Shown here piece by piece: positions 10,791 through 20,809 of a stretch of DNA of 64,000 nt. Below the pieces are notes generated by a model. The model was not told the DNA's origin. It did no database searches and worked only from the letters and a program-made list of their open reading frames with translations. Numbering within the stretch: the stretch's first letter is position 1; every line of letters starts with the position of its first letter. Source of the DNA: Parasponia andersonii (taxonomy: Eukaryota > Streptophyta > Magnoliopsida > Rosales > Cannabaceae); assembly GCA_002914805.1 (NCBI GenBank), contig JXTB01000193.1:476475-540474 (forward strand). Reading direction: 5' to 3'. The position numbers were made by a program, and so were the translations under genes.

Positions 10791-11641
10791 TATCTATATT
10801 GAGGTGGTGACATAATATTCGGATCAATCCCCACCATATCCAATTGTTGCCATGCGAAGACATCCAGGTTAGATTTCAGAAAAGTGACCAATGAAGCTCG
10901 CACAGGTTCTTGAAGCTTCGCTCCAATCTCTAAAATCTTGGAGGACCTGTCAAATAGCAAATCCTCCAAGTCTTCAATGGGTCCAGTTTTGACCTCTCCA
11001 TCGATTTTTCGAGGGTCAAGGTCTTCGTTTGTCGTTTCAATTGACGTTTTACCTGACGCTTCGACTGATGTTTTGCCTGATGCTTCGAATGTCGTTTTGC
11101 CTGACGCTTCTCTTTGTAGTTGGACCATCATTGTATGAGGTGTCGCATCCTTTGCTGCGAGCTTTAAAGAGTTGTTGTAATAAGTCCGCGCATCATATTG
11201 GTTTCCTTGCACTTCATCTACTCCTTGTTGAGTCGAGAATTTCATGGCGAGATGATAGATTGATGTTACTGCTCAAAGTTCCCTTAGTGTCGGTCTTCCC
11301 AGTACAGCATTGAATGCAGAGGGGCAGTCTATAACCAAGAATTGGGTCATTACTGTTGAAACCCTAGGATAGAATCGAATGATTACCATTAACTCAATCA
11401 TATCCATAGGCATTATGCTATTACCAGTGAATCCATAGAGTGGGGTGACAGCGGGCTTCAGGTCGCTTTCATTCAACCCCATCTTCTTAAAGGCGTCGTA
11501 ATACAGGATGTCAACAACACTTCTATTATCGACCAATACTCGCCATAACTGCGTGCTTCCACAATTGAACTTTATGACCAATGCATCATTATGTGGATAA
11601 TGGACCTCCTTCGCGTCTTGGTCTGTGAAGGTAATATCCAT
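10791..11641 (-). pseudogene. G1 protease and downstream linker
   Basis: The block at 11,273-11,641 encodes a retroviral-type aspartic protease of Tat elements: HNDALVIKFNC, then WRVLVDNRSVVDILY where the active-site D-[ST]-G is expected, and ending FNAVLGRPTLREL. The Gly of the active site is replaced (DNRS), so it should be inactive. Further along, the linker has three in-frame copies of an eight-residue repeat (EASGKTSx, 11,035-11,112) followed by an acidic stretch and the FLKSNLDVFAWQ motif typical just before the reverse transcriptase. Frameshifts and stops separate the blocks. Confidence 0.7.
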
Positions 11642-11838
11642 ATCCAGTACTCGCTAAAGTTTTCGTGGTCGCTGTTCGAGGTGCATGATGTTAGTCAACG
11701 GCTACTACCGAGCTTCTCGTGCATACCTATCCTACGCTCTCTTGGAATCTCCACCAACATGTGGTTCTCTGAAATAGTTCGCACCTCGTGCTGAATTTCT
11801 GGAGATCACTATCGGTTTTCTTCTTGCCTTTCATTATT

Positions 11839-13236
11839 CTATTTAGAGTACTGCCGTGGCTGCTCTTCTTTAATCAATCTTTTGATCTCATCTTTCAGGG
11901 CAAAGCAGTTATTGGTATCGTGTCCAATGTCATTGTGATACCGACAAAACTTGTTGGGGTCGCACCTCGCTCTATCTCTTTTCATCGATTCCGGTTGACG
12001 AAACCACTCCTGTTGGTTTGTGACCGCATATATATGATCTATGGGTGCGTTTAATTTAGTATAATTATTGAACCTCATGGGAGTTCTTGGAATCTCCTAT
12101 TTTTTCTTTTTGGGCTGCTTCTCAGTCGATTGTTCATTACTCTTTATGTTCGACTTCTTATCATTATTGTTATTGTTTGTGGTCGCATCTTTGGCTACAT
12201 TCTTTCCTCCTCCCTTTGTCGTCTTATAAAGGTTTTCGTGTAAAGATTCCACTCTTAGATGTTGACCAACTCTTCGATAGAAGTCTTCAAGGGTTCTGCA
12301 TTCTCGCTCTAGTAACTCTTCCCAGAGTTTAGTTTCTGGTCGCACCCCAGCCATCATTAGAGTTAAAACTCCTCTCTCAGGTGGGTTATTGACCTTCGCC
12401 AACTCTGAGATAAAATAATTTAAGTAAGTTGGTAGAGTTTCCTCCAGGCCTTGTCGAATAGCAGACAGACTTACCAGTGGAACAGTAAAATTCTTCGCGG
12501 CCTGGAATTGCCTCAAGAATGCACTCTGAAGCTATTGCCAGGACGATATTGAACCAGACTTGAGTCCTTAGAACCAATTCTTCCCCTCTCCTGTGAGAGT
12601 TACAACAAAGTATCTACAAAGTGCGGATCATCAGTATCTACAACGTGCGAGATCATCAATACGATAAAGTTCCATCAGGTCGCTGAAGTGATCTATATGG
12701 TCCTGTGAATCAGTTTTCCCATTAAAAGTGTTTATGGTGGGAAGTTTAAATCCCACAGGTAAGGCGGTAGCTCGAACCTCCTCGCTGAATGGCGATTGAC
12801 GATACCCATCAGCGAGCTCATCGTCCCAACCAGCAAGTGCATCTAAAGCAATCCTCAGATTATGAACATCGACGTTCAGAGGGAGAACATTCTCTCTTAC
12901 TCGTGGTAGGAGTGGTCTCTGATCGTTGTCATGATATAAGGCGGGTTGGTTAGGTAGGGTCTGCTGTGACCTTAGGGATTCCAATGAAACAGTGCGACGA
13001 GATCGGCTTTGGTCGTTGTGATGCGATGTGGATCGCTCCTGACTACGTCACTGATCCAGATGTTGTCTCAGGTCTGTAGGATTCTGTTGAGATTCCCTAC
13101 TAATCCTTTCAAAGACACTCCTCGATTGACGTTTTTGCTCGTTGTCTAGATAATCACGATTGATGGTTACTCTTCGGGAAGGTTGTCCACGATCACGATC
13201 AGTGCTCAAACTTTCAGTACTAGATACCAGAGGCAA
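11839..13236 (-). pseudogene. G1 gag
   Basis: Several frames on the minus strand together give a Tat-lineage gag: an Arg/Ser-rich N-terminal region (13,048-13,236), a block with FKLPTINTFNGKTDSQDHID (12,631-12,984), the Retrotrans_gag core with LSAIRQGLEETLPTYLNYF and LAKVNNPPE (12,097-12,516), and a zinc-knuckle-like KFCRYHNDIGHDTNNC (11,839-12,078). Gag packages element RNA into virus-like particles. Frameshifts and stops separate the segments, so no full protein can be made. Confidence 0.75.
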
Positions 13237-13674
13237 GTCTGTGACCTTGTCTTTTCCCTTAGAGATACAATCTCCTCGACGCTCCTGTCGGGCTTTAGGT
13301 TGGTTGCGGTTCCCTGCCTCTAGGATCTGAATTCCTCTCTCAGGTTGTTAAGCAAGACGTTCTCTGGGACGTTCGTGCTATGGTGGAGTTAGCATCTATC
13401 CCTCAGCAAGTCGTCGTAGAGAGTCATTAATCTGACTTGTAATTTGCTGAAGGTTCACCAGTGCTTCCTCTATGCGATCCTGTCTCTGGACAATATTTTC
13501 CGGTGCGGTCATAGCAGGCTGATCTGAGCAGGATCTACCTATATAGCAGCGGTACTTTGGAGATAATTTTGGCTAGTTCCAGTATTTTTGGTAGTATTTC
13601 TGGTATTTGCCATTGTTGAAAGAAGTGGAATGGACAAACTTTTCTGCCGGAATAGCTCTCCTTCTAGAGCTAAT
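13237..13674 (-). other. G1 leader and expected primer-binding region
   Basis: This is the untranslated leader between 5' LTR and gag in element orientation. The bases next to the LTR do not start with TGG as most plant primer-binding sites do. Instead a 7-bp stem TAGCTCT (13,653-13,659) / AGAGCTA (13,666-13,672) with a 6-base loop abuts the LTR. No known tRNA match was recognised. Confidence 0.4.
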
Positions 13675-14372
13675 TGTTGACGGAGGTTTTGTCAACAATA
13701 AATTTGGAAAAATTGCAAAATGTGGCTTGTGTGTGAAAATAGTTAATTAATTAAAGCAAACAAAGAGACAAGAATTTTATAGTGGTTCAGCCCCAAAAAA
13801 GATGAGCCTACGTCCACTGTCTTTTTTACTATCTTCTGGAGAATTACAAGAGCTCAAAATTATAATGTGTTGTCCGGAAGGAAGAAGCAAGAGTCTAAAA
13901 AGTTCCCAAAAGATCTAAAAGATAAAAGATCCAAGATCAAAAAGAATCCCCCGATCAGAAAGAAGTCAAAAGATCCTCCATTGAAACATTGAACTCTCTT
14001 TATATAGGTGAGGATAGCTCAATGTTTCCTAATTATGAGAATGAGTAACTGTATAATCGGGCAATATAATTTGATAACAATATAACTGAGTAATCACTTA
14101 AATGAGATGACTAGTCGATCTTTAAAGAGAAACTTTGTTTCCCTTTCTTTATAAGTCACCCGTTTTGACGAAGCTTAATCTAGTTTTCTTTTCATTCAGG
14201 TCGCACTTAACTTATTCAGAGGAGGTCGTACTTAACTCGTTCGGAAGAGGTTGCACTTAACTCTTTCGGAGGAGGTAGCATTTAATCTTACTCATGCGAC
14301 TTGACACGTTCACTTGGTCAACTTTTCCCTTTTTGGTACTGACCAACACGTAGGATTTTAGACCGCACAACA
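13675..14372 (-). repeat. G1 5' LTR
   Basis: It begins TGTTGACGG and ends CGCACAACA on the plus strand, giving the inverted TGTTG/CAACA termini. A TATA box (CTATATAAAG, complement of about 13,997-14,006) faces into the element. The minisatellite has about three units here, against six in the partner. CTACT at 14,373-14,377 is the right target duplication. Confidence 0.85.
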
Positions 14373-14377
14373 CTACT

Positions 14378-15995
14378 CAATATCCTCTTAACAATCTTTT
14401 ATAGCTGCTGCACATATTTTATTCGTGTGTATACAGATATATACAGTTAAAGTTGAAATAGCCGACTAAAAGAAAGGGTAACTAGCCTTAGAAGGCTTAA
14501 CACATATGATCGACTTAACCAAATGGAATCGAAATTGGCCTTAGGCCCAACCTGATGGCTTAATTAAAATCAGAATTCCAACACATAAGTTATCTTTTTG
14601 GGACTGGGGCTGCATCATTGTAGAATTGTCATTTCTTTATTTTTCTAAAAAATTGTATGCAAGTTAGTCGGGTTTGAATTCAATTAATTATTCGATTGAT
14701 AGAATTTCCGTCATCACAATCATAGCCTAAACCAAGCAAAGAATCAAATAGTTAGTATAGTGTACAAGAAGTACACTGTAGTACGAGCTGTACCAACACC
14801 AATACTATGAAGATAGACGGACTCCAAACGTGTAACTGGAGCTGATAATCGATCTTTCAAGCATCGGGGAGGGACTAAGTTTTGACTTTTTAAGTTCCCA
14901 TGTCAAATCGCCCTAAAGTCCTCCAAAGTCTCTTGAAGAACATCTCTCTCATTGTGTACCCGTGAACATATGTTATACCGAAAGTTTATAAGAAATTTAA
15001 ACTTTTTCATACTAATTAAACGAAACCCAGGTGGGTTTATTATTATTATTATTTAAATGTATTATCATGTATACTTTGTAGATGAGCCCAAGGCTTCCAC
15101 ATTTTCTCTCTTGTTTTTATGTTTTCAATTTTAGAAGCCTTACTGCCTTAGCTTTGTTTTTGTTATATTTTAATGGAGAGTGTTTCATTTGATTGACTCG
15201 TAGGCTGTTATCTATTTATTTTATTCCTCCATTTTCTAAGTGCCAAACATGCAATTTACCTTGTTCAAGCTATCTCCTCTGCATCTTGACTAGGTGATGG
15301 TTCATTGAAAAGTAATTTAATTTTTAATTGAACAAGTAATTTTTATTTAATTGTTCTGTTGATGTTTCTTACTGTGAAATAGCCCCTAATGATAATCAAG
15401 TACTATATGTTGAATCCCACCGGGATAAAAAAAAAAACATAAAATGATTGAGGTACGTATATCGGGTAAACAACGAGTGGACTTTGGTTGTTTTTGCACA
15501 CTATCATAGTTTTGAATTTAAAATTCAATTTTTGAAAACCTCAGACTATAATTGTCCAATTATATGACAGATTAGGCTTGTTTTAGTGGCCGACTTTGAG
15601 TGGCATTTGGCAGTTTTTTCAGTGAATATAATGGTGAAAATTAGGCTTTTGTACATCATTTTTAGGGAAAAAAAATGAGGAAATTTGATATTTTATGATA
15701 ATTTTTCAAAAAAAAATTCTAAAATTTAAGATTGTTCTGAAAAATCTTAGATTTAATTATAAAATATCACTTAAATATATTTAAAAAAATACTATTTTTT
15801 ATTAATTGATAAGATATTTAAAGTAATTAGTTGAGTTACTTCAATTAATTCAAGTAACTGGATTTGTTACTCTAAATAACTTAACTAATTATCTCGAATA
15901 TTATTGAAACATACTAATTTTTTAAAAAATGGTGTTTTCCTAAATTTTTTTTGAAAGTATTATTTTTTTAAAAATCAACTTTTTCATAATTTTTT
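14378..15995. other. Non-coding flank
   Basis: No gene was recognised. The segment 14,860-14,960 faintly resembles the copia LTR family X (CCTCCAAAGT ... GAAGAACATCTCTCTC), so it may hold a decayed LTR. A TTA microsatellite sits near 15,040. Confidence 0.4.
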
Positions 15996-16388
15996 AATTT
16001 TTGGTATTTTGGGCGAAGTTCAAAAAAATAGAAAAATACGGTGGTCTATGTTTCCTTAGATCCAGTATGGTTTTTATTAGAAAAATACTATTTTCTAAAC
16101 CATATTAAGAAAATGCCATCTTTTAAAATAATAACTAATAACTAGTAAACAGTTTTTGAATACTGGTATTTAGTAACTAAAGATATTTATAACTGATAAT
16201 TAGTAATCAATTTTCAGAAACTAGTAACTAATAATAATTTTAAAATGATATTTTTCTAAAAATATTTTAAAAAATAATATTTTTCTAATAAAAACTATAA
16301 GGGAATTAAGAAAAAAGGGAAAAAAAAACAGACCTCCATATTTTTGTAATTCTTGATGATTTTTATATGTGAAAAGTGTCAGAAACCC
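15996..16388 (-). repeat. Short inverted-repeat element, copy 1 (reversed)
   Basis: The core at 16,070-16,295 has perfect 18-bp inverted ends, GTTTTTATTAGAAAAATA and its complement, around TAACTAGTAACTAATAA-type sequence. Flanking sequence matches copies 2 and 3 in reverse: a phrase like GAAAAGTGTCAGAAACCC near 16,370-16,388 is the complement of the left end of copy 2. It has no coding potential. Confidence 0.6.
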
Positions 16389-16562
16389 AATATAATACAA
16401 TGTCCTAATAATAAGTAATTTTCTTGAGGTAAAAATTTGTTAAAAAAAAGACTCGAACATCATTTTTGTTGCGAGATTAATTACTTTCGGCCGCTGTACG
16501 TGCTTTTACTCAAATGTTTCAAATTAATACCAACATTCAACTTTATAAGAAACTTTTAAAAT

Positions 16563-16905
16563 AGGGTTTCTAACACTTTTACCTATAAAATCTCAAAAAA
16601 AAATTACAAAAATACAGACTTTTTTCAAACTTTCGTATTGTTTTTATTAGAAAAATATATTTTTTTATTTTTTTTAGAAAATACCATTTTAAAAATAGTT
16701 ATTGGTTATAGTTTCTAAAATTTGATTACCAATTACTATTTACTAGTTATAAATATATTTGGTTACTAATTACTAGTTTCTCAAAATTGGTTACCAATTA
16801 CTATTTTAAAAAATGACATTAACTTTACCGTACCAAAAGAAACGCAAACTTCCTCATTTTTCAAATTTTGTTGTTCTAAAATACCATACAATGTCTAATT
16901 TCCAT
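16563..16905 (+). repeat. Short inverted-repeat element, copy 2
   Basis: It starts GGTTTCTAACACTTTTACC and ends near ATGTCTAATTT. The inner segment from 16,640 begins GTTTTTATTAGAAAAATA like copy 1, but the right inner end is eroded. It matches copy 3 over its whole length. Confidence 0.6.
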
Positions 16906-17339
16906 TTAAAATACTCATCAAGTTACCAATTAGAGCACAAAAAATAATTAGTACTTTGGGTCAAAGCGACTTTCTAACGACCTTTTTAAGACTATGGCAC
17001 GTACTCAAAATTTTATGATCGTACATGCTACTAGTTAAAAGTTTCATGACCGTGAAAAGCTCCCAAAATTGTCGTGAATCACATTCATAAAACTTTTGAT
17101 TATTGGTCATAAAACTAATTATAGTACCAAAAACGTTATTTTGAAAAGAGTTATTTTGGCCCAAACAGCTCTCCACGTTTACTAATATGTTAAGGGAACA
17201 AGTGGAATATTGGGGAAATGGAATAGAGAGAAATAAGAATGAATGAAGGGGGGATATTAGGATTTCTTTTTTACATATAAAAATGATTGGTATATGTAAA
17301 CACAGAAAGAAAAAAGTCATTTTCTTTTCATTTCCATTT
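16906..17339. other. Non-coding spacer
   Basis: AT-rich DNA between two repeat copies. The long minus-strand frame at 16,961-17,353 has no recognisable domain and runs into repeat copy 3, so it is treated as chance. Confidence 0.4.
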
Positions 17340-17725
17340 CGGATTTCTAACACTTTTACCCCTAAAAAACGAAAAAAATTACAAAAATACAGACATTTTT
17401 CAAATTGTCATATAGTTTTTATTCGAGAAATATCACTTTTTAATTTTTTAAGAAAATACCATTTTTAAAATGGTTATTGGTTACCAGTTTCTAAAAACTG
17501 GTTCCTGGTTACTAGTTATATACTAGTTACAAATATCTTTAGTTATTAATTATTAGTTTCTGAAAAATAATTACTAGTTACTAATTACTATTTTTAAAAA
17601 TAATATTTTTCTAAATATTTTTTTAAAATGGTATTTTTAAATAAAAACCGTACCACATCTTAAAAAAATGGTAACTACCGTATTTTCCAAATTTTTTTTG
17701 GAAAATATCGTATAATGTCTAATTT
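17340..17725 (+). repeat. Short inverted-repeat element, copy 3
   Basis: It starts GGATTTCTAACACTTTTACC and ends at ATGTCTAATTT. The core at 17,415-17,648 begins GTTTTTATTCGAGAAATA and ends TATTTTTAAATAAAAAC, an imperfect inverted pair. It lies about 60 bases upstream of the site II cluster of the COA6-like gene. Confidence 0.6.
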
Positions 17726-17779
17726 GCCCTCTCCGCTTTCTCTGATTAGTTCCATCATTGCCCACTAAAGAATAAAGGG

Positions 17780-17910
17780 ATGCGTGGGCCAAGCTAGAGA
17801 AAGCCCATCCAAATATGAAGTGGTCATATGCCCGTGTAATGGAGGATAACTGGACCACATGAGAAGCTCTGGGCTGGCCTTATACGAAAGTAAGCCCAAA
17901 TAGGCCCATT
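17780..17910 (+). promoter_or_regulatory. Site II cluster in the COA6-like promoter
   Basis: Five boxes of the TGGGCC/TGGGCT type lie 115-240 bases before the ATG: TGGGCC 17,785-17,790, AGCCCA 17,802-17,807, TGGGCT 17,870-17,875, AGCCCA 17,893-17,898 and GGCCCA 17,903-17,908. Site II elements are known TCP-factor targets in plant promoters for mitochondrial respiratory proteins and ribosomal proteins. No clear TATA box was seen, which fits this promoter class. Confidence 0.65.
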
Positions 17911-18022
17911 TTTAACCAGTCATGTCCAAACCCATTTACTTACTGTATACCAACAAGTCGAAGCCGCGTAGCAGAGAATTGGAGAAGTATAGAGAAAGAA
18001 GGTTCTCGTTGTTTCGGGAGCC

Positions 18023-18670
18023 ATGTCTAAGGAAGCTTACGCCCCACGAAACCCAAATGAGATCCACACCGACGTGCTCTCCGAAGCCAGGCAAGCTTGC
18101 TATAAGGTCCTCTATCACTACTTTTCTCGCACTTTCCCCCCTCTTTTCGCTTCATTCTTTTATTCTTGCGATTTTCATAAAAAATTTTCCTTATTTTTTT
18201 TTTGGGTTGAATTCATTTAATCTGGGGGTATTGATTTTCGATTTGGTGCGTTTCGCAAGGCTCGAGACGCTTTCTATGCATGTTTAGAGAAGGAATCGGA
18301 GAAGAAGCCCACTGAAATAGCATCAGTAGGGCTCTTGTACCCGTCAGAATGCGAAGCTTCGAGGGCAAAGTTTGTAAAACTATGTCGCGGTTCTTGGGTA
18401 AAGACTAAAAACCCATTTCTCAGATTGCGTTTTTAGGCTTTAATTTCTTTTGTTTTGTGATATTTAGTGGTTTTTGAGTTCTGGGTTTTTGTTGGTTTTG
18501 AGGGATTTGGTGATTTTTTTTTTGGGGGGTAGGTGAACCATTTCGATAGACAGTACTGTAGGAACAGAAGGGTTCACAGGCTTTTGGATGACAAAGATTC
18601 GAGGAGAGGTCCGTTGGTTCTTCCACAGCCTTATACTTTCAAGCCAACCACTACTAGTAATACTAGCTGA
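18023..18670 (+). CDS. COA6: COA6-like cytochrome c oxidase assembly factor
   Basis: Three exons, 18,023-18,106, 18,260-18,397 and 18,533-18,670, join in phase to 119 codons and a TGA. Both introns have GT-AG ends (TAAG/GTCCTC to GCAAG; TGG/GTAAAG to GGTAG). The protein has the COA6 cysteine signature: C26-x9-C36 and C59-x10-C70, followed by SWVNHFDRQ, matching the W-[IV]-x-x-F-D-x-R block of the family. The N-terminus has no obvious presequence, as expected for twin-Cys proteins imported into the intermembrane space by the MIA40 pathway. Family members bind copper and help load the CuA site of cytochrome c oxidase subunit 2. The ATG at 18,023 is the first good start after the promoter and gives a typical length for plant homologues. 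No lesion was seen, so this is probably the one working gene here. Confidence 0.92.
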
Positions 18671-18827
18671 TCTCTTTGATGCCCTATTTGGCTTTCTGGG
18701 TCAGCTTAAAATGCTCTTGTTTTTTTTTTGTTTTATTATTTTGTTTATGAACTTTAATAAGTTGTACGTTACCATATTAATGGCTATACAACATAACATG
18801 CCTCTAAATCTTATTAGCTAGGGATAA

Positions 18828-18916
<89 letters not shown>

Positions 18917-19470
18917 AGAGTAAAAGGAGTCTTTTTGGTATATAATTCTTAATTTCATGTTTACTACTTATTTTCATTTTTGGTTCGATTTTATGTCTTT
19001 ATCTAAGTAGAAGTTGGTACTGCTATGACCATTTTTGAAAGTTTACAATGAACGATAAACTGGAGTTTATGTTTCATATGAATTTATAAAAATCAAGAAT
19101 TAGGAGCCAAACACTTATTCTTGGAGGATTTGAAGTGAATGTTGTTACTTGCCTCATAAGGTCGGGTTTATTCATTTTGGCAGGGGTGTGAGGCTTCACT
19201 TGGCCCCTGATCAGGAAGGTGGAAGTAAATTATGAGGTTAATGTTGCATACCCAATTCATGTTGGAGAAAGAGCTTCTAGAATGATCTTAAGGCTTGCTG
19301 CAACCTTTCTGCATTTGAAAGCTGTGGCTTCTTTAATGTTCATTATTTTTATGGTGTTTAGAACTAGGTTGATCCCAAACAAATAGTGTATCTTGAACCT
19401 GACAAGATGTGCACTGTTGCATGAAAATTATAGTATTTTTACTTTGCAGTCAGTATGCTTCTTCTAATTA
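18671..19470 (+). other. 3' flank of the COA6-like gene, possible untranslated exon
   Basis: After the stop there is T-rich DNA, a compound microsatellite, and at about 19,184 a good acceptor (TTTTGGCAG/GGGTGTGAGG) followed by about 280 bases of less AT-rich sequence. This could be a spliced 3' UTR exon or an alternative last exon. No donor or transcript evidence is available from sequence alone. Confidence 0.3.
18828..18916. repeat. Compound microsatellite (CA)n(TA)n(CA)n
   Basis: A CA run with one interruption, then a TA run (about 18,859-18,887), then a second CA run. It lies about 160 bases after the COA6-like stop codon. Confidence 0.95.
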
Positions 19471-19679
19471 CTCAGGAAATTTTTTTTTTTGAAAAAGCCT
19501 TCTTATGAGGTCCATCTTTATATGATTTGACATTTTTGAAACTATACTAGCAATTGCAAAATAAGAAGTATCATGTGAAAATATTCTAGTCACGTATAGT
19601 TGTGAGGGTTATTGTGTGGGTTCTCAATGGCTATGACAACAAATGCCCTAAAATGATTTTCCTGTAATGGTAGAAATAG

Positions 19680-20240
19680 AATTAAAACACTATCCCCAAA
19701 AGGTACATGGAAGTAATTTACATTGAACAGAAGTTATACAAGACAATGGTCTAGAAAAATTTACTTCTGGACGCATACTAGTCCTCCACTATAGCCCTTT
19801 TTTTTCCCCTCAAAATAGAACTGCTTGTTGATTTTCTTATGTGAAGTCTTGTCTTAGTGGTCTGCCTTATAAAGAGTTACCTCTTGTTTTCTGGTCTATT
19901 GAAGCTTCTCTTCTACGAAGCCAAATCACTGGAATTGATAAACTATTTCAAACATGGAAGAAATGCATCGTGTCCCGATTAATTTAATGTTAAAATGGCC
20001 TCTTTTTAATCTAGAGTAATGCTATGAGGCATTTGTAATGCTAAACATCATACATTAATACAAGTATTAGAGTTACAACAATTTTGCTTGTGGACATTAC
20101 ACTTTTATAATGTGTGGTGCATAATGTGTGGTGCTAAGCACTACAAGTGCCGCTTAGCATTTTTCTCTCTTCTAATAGTGTCATCTTCAAAATGCGACTT
20201 GAAAATTGGGTTGATGATATGGGAACAACCCTGCAGACTG
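19680..20240. repeat. Local duplication, unit A
   Basis: Unit A shares ordered phrases with unit B (20,810-21,820): ATAGAACTGCTTGTTGATTT with its B counterpart, CTTATGTGAAGTCTTGTCTTA, ATTATTTCAAACATGG-like text, and the end GGGAACAACCCTGCAGACT. Identity is moderate. No coding frame is kept in either unit. Confidence 0.6.
20013..20168. mobile_element. Short MITE-like element within unit A
   Basis: The ends GAGTAATGCTA and TAGCATTTTTCTC form an imperfect inverted pair around a TGTGGTGCATAATGTG-type centre. Its counterpart in unit B near 21,617-21,735 is more degraded. No target duplication could be assigned with confidence. Confidence 0.4.
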
Positions 20241-20809
20241 GAAAACACATAGCTTCTTATAAATTTTGTTAATGCACATTGCCTAGCTTTTCTCGTGTTG
20301 AATCACACAATGCAACTATACCTCATCTGAGTGTAATACAGAACAAAGAATGTCCTCATAGTGAAAAGCTTCACAAGTCACCATCCATCATGGCAATTTC
20401 TGTGTATGTCACAACAATAAGACGAGGCTTGTATTTTGAGAAGAAAGGCTATAGTGGATGGCTTATATGCGCAAACCTATATCCATTGTCTTGAAGAAGC
20501 TATGCTCTTAAGTAAATTGTTTTTCTATGCAAGTTTTGGAATAGTCTTTATTCTATCTCTATCATTAATTTATATGTAAAAATACAAAAGAAATTCATGT
20601 TACAAAAGAAATTCATGTTAGGACATCTGTTGTTCTCGTAGCCGTCGAGTTCTCAAATATGCCATTAGAATATTTTCACATGATATTATTTTCACATGAT
20701 ATTATTTTTCAATCACGAGAGAAGGTTTGAGATATCAAATCATTTAAAGATGGACATCATAGGAAGATTTTTTTTTCCTTGAGTAATTAGAAAAAGAAAA
20801 AGAAAAATT
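20241..20809. other. Spacer between duplication units
   Basis: No gene was recognised. The 71-codon frame at 20,279-20,494 has no known domain. A short direct repeat (ACAAAAGAAATTCATGTTA, twice) lies at about 20,585-20,622. Confidence 0.4.

Larger units (their letters stand above)
5680..14372 (-). mobile_element. G1: internally deleted Ty3/gypsy Tat-lineage retrotransposon
   Basis: Two LTRs (5680-6437 and 13,675-14,372) bound the element, with identical 5-bp target duplications CTACT at 5675-5679 and 14,373-14,377. In element orientation (minus strand) the order is 5' LTR, gag, protease, a short remnant of the integrase C-terminus, then a long gene on the opposite strand (aORF), a polypurine tract and the 3' LTR. 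Reverse transcriptase, RNase H and the integrase core are missing compared with G2. An antisense ORF between pol and the 3' LTR is known from Tat-lineage elements such as Grande. In the first 165 bp or so the LTRs differ at only about six positions, so insertion was moderately recent. Without a polymerase it would depend on other elements to move. Confidence 0.85.

Noticed and set aside
16961-17353. 130-codon minus-strand frame
   Set aside because: It has low-complexity hydrophobic content, runs into repeat copy 3 and has no recognisable domain.
20279-20494. 71-codon plus-strand frame between duplication units
   Set aside because: There is no domain, no promoter or splice context, and no counterpart in the duplicated unit.
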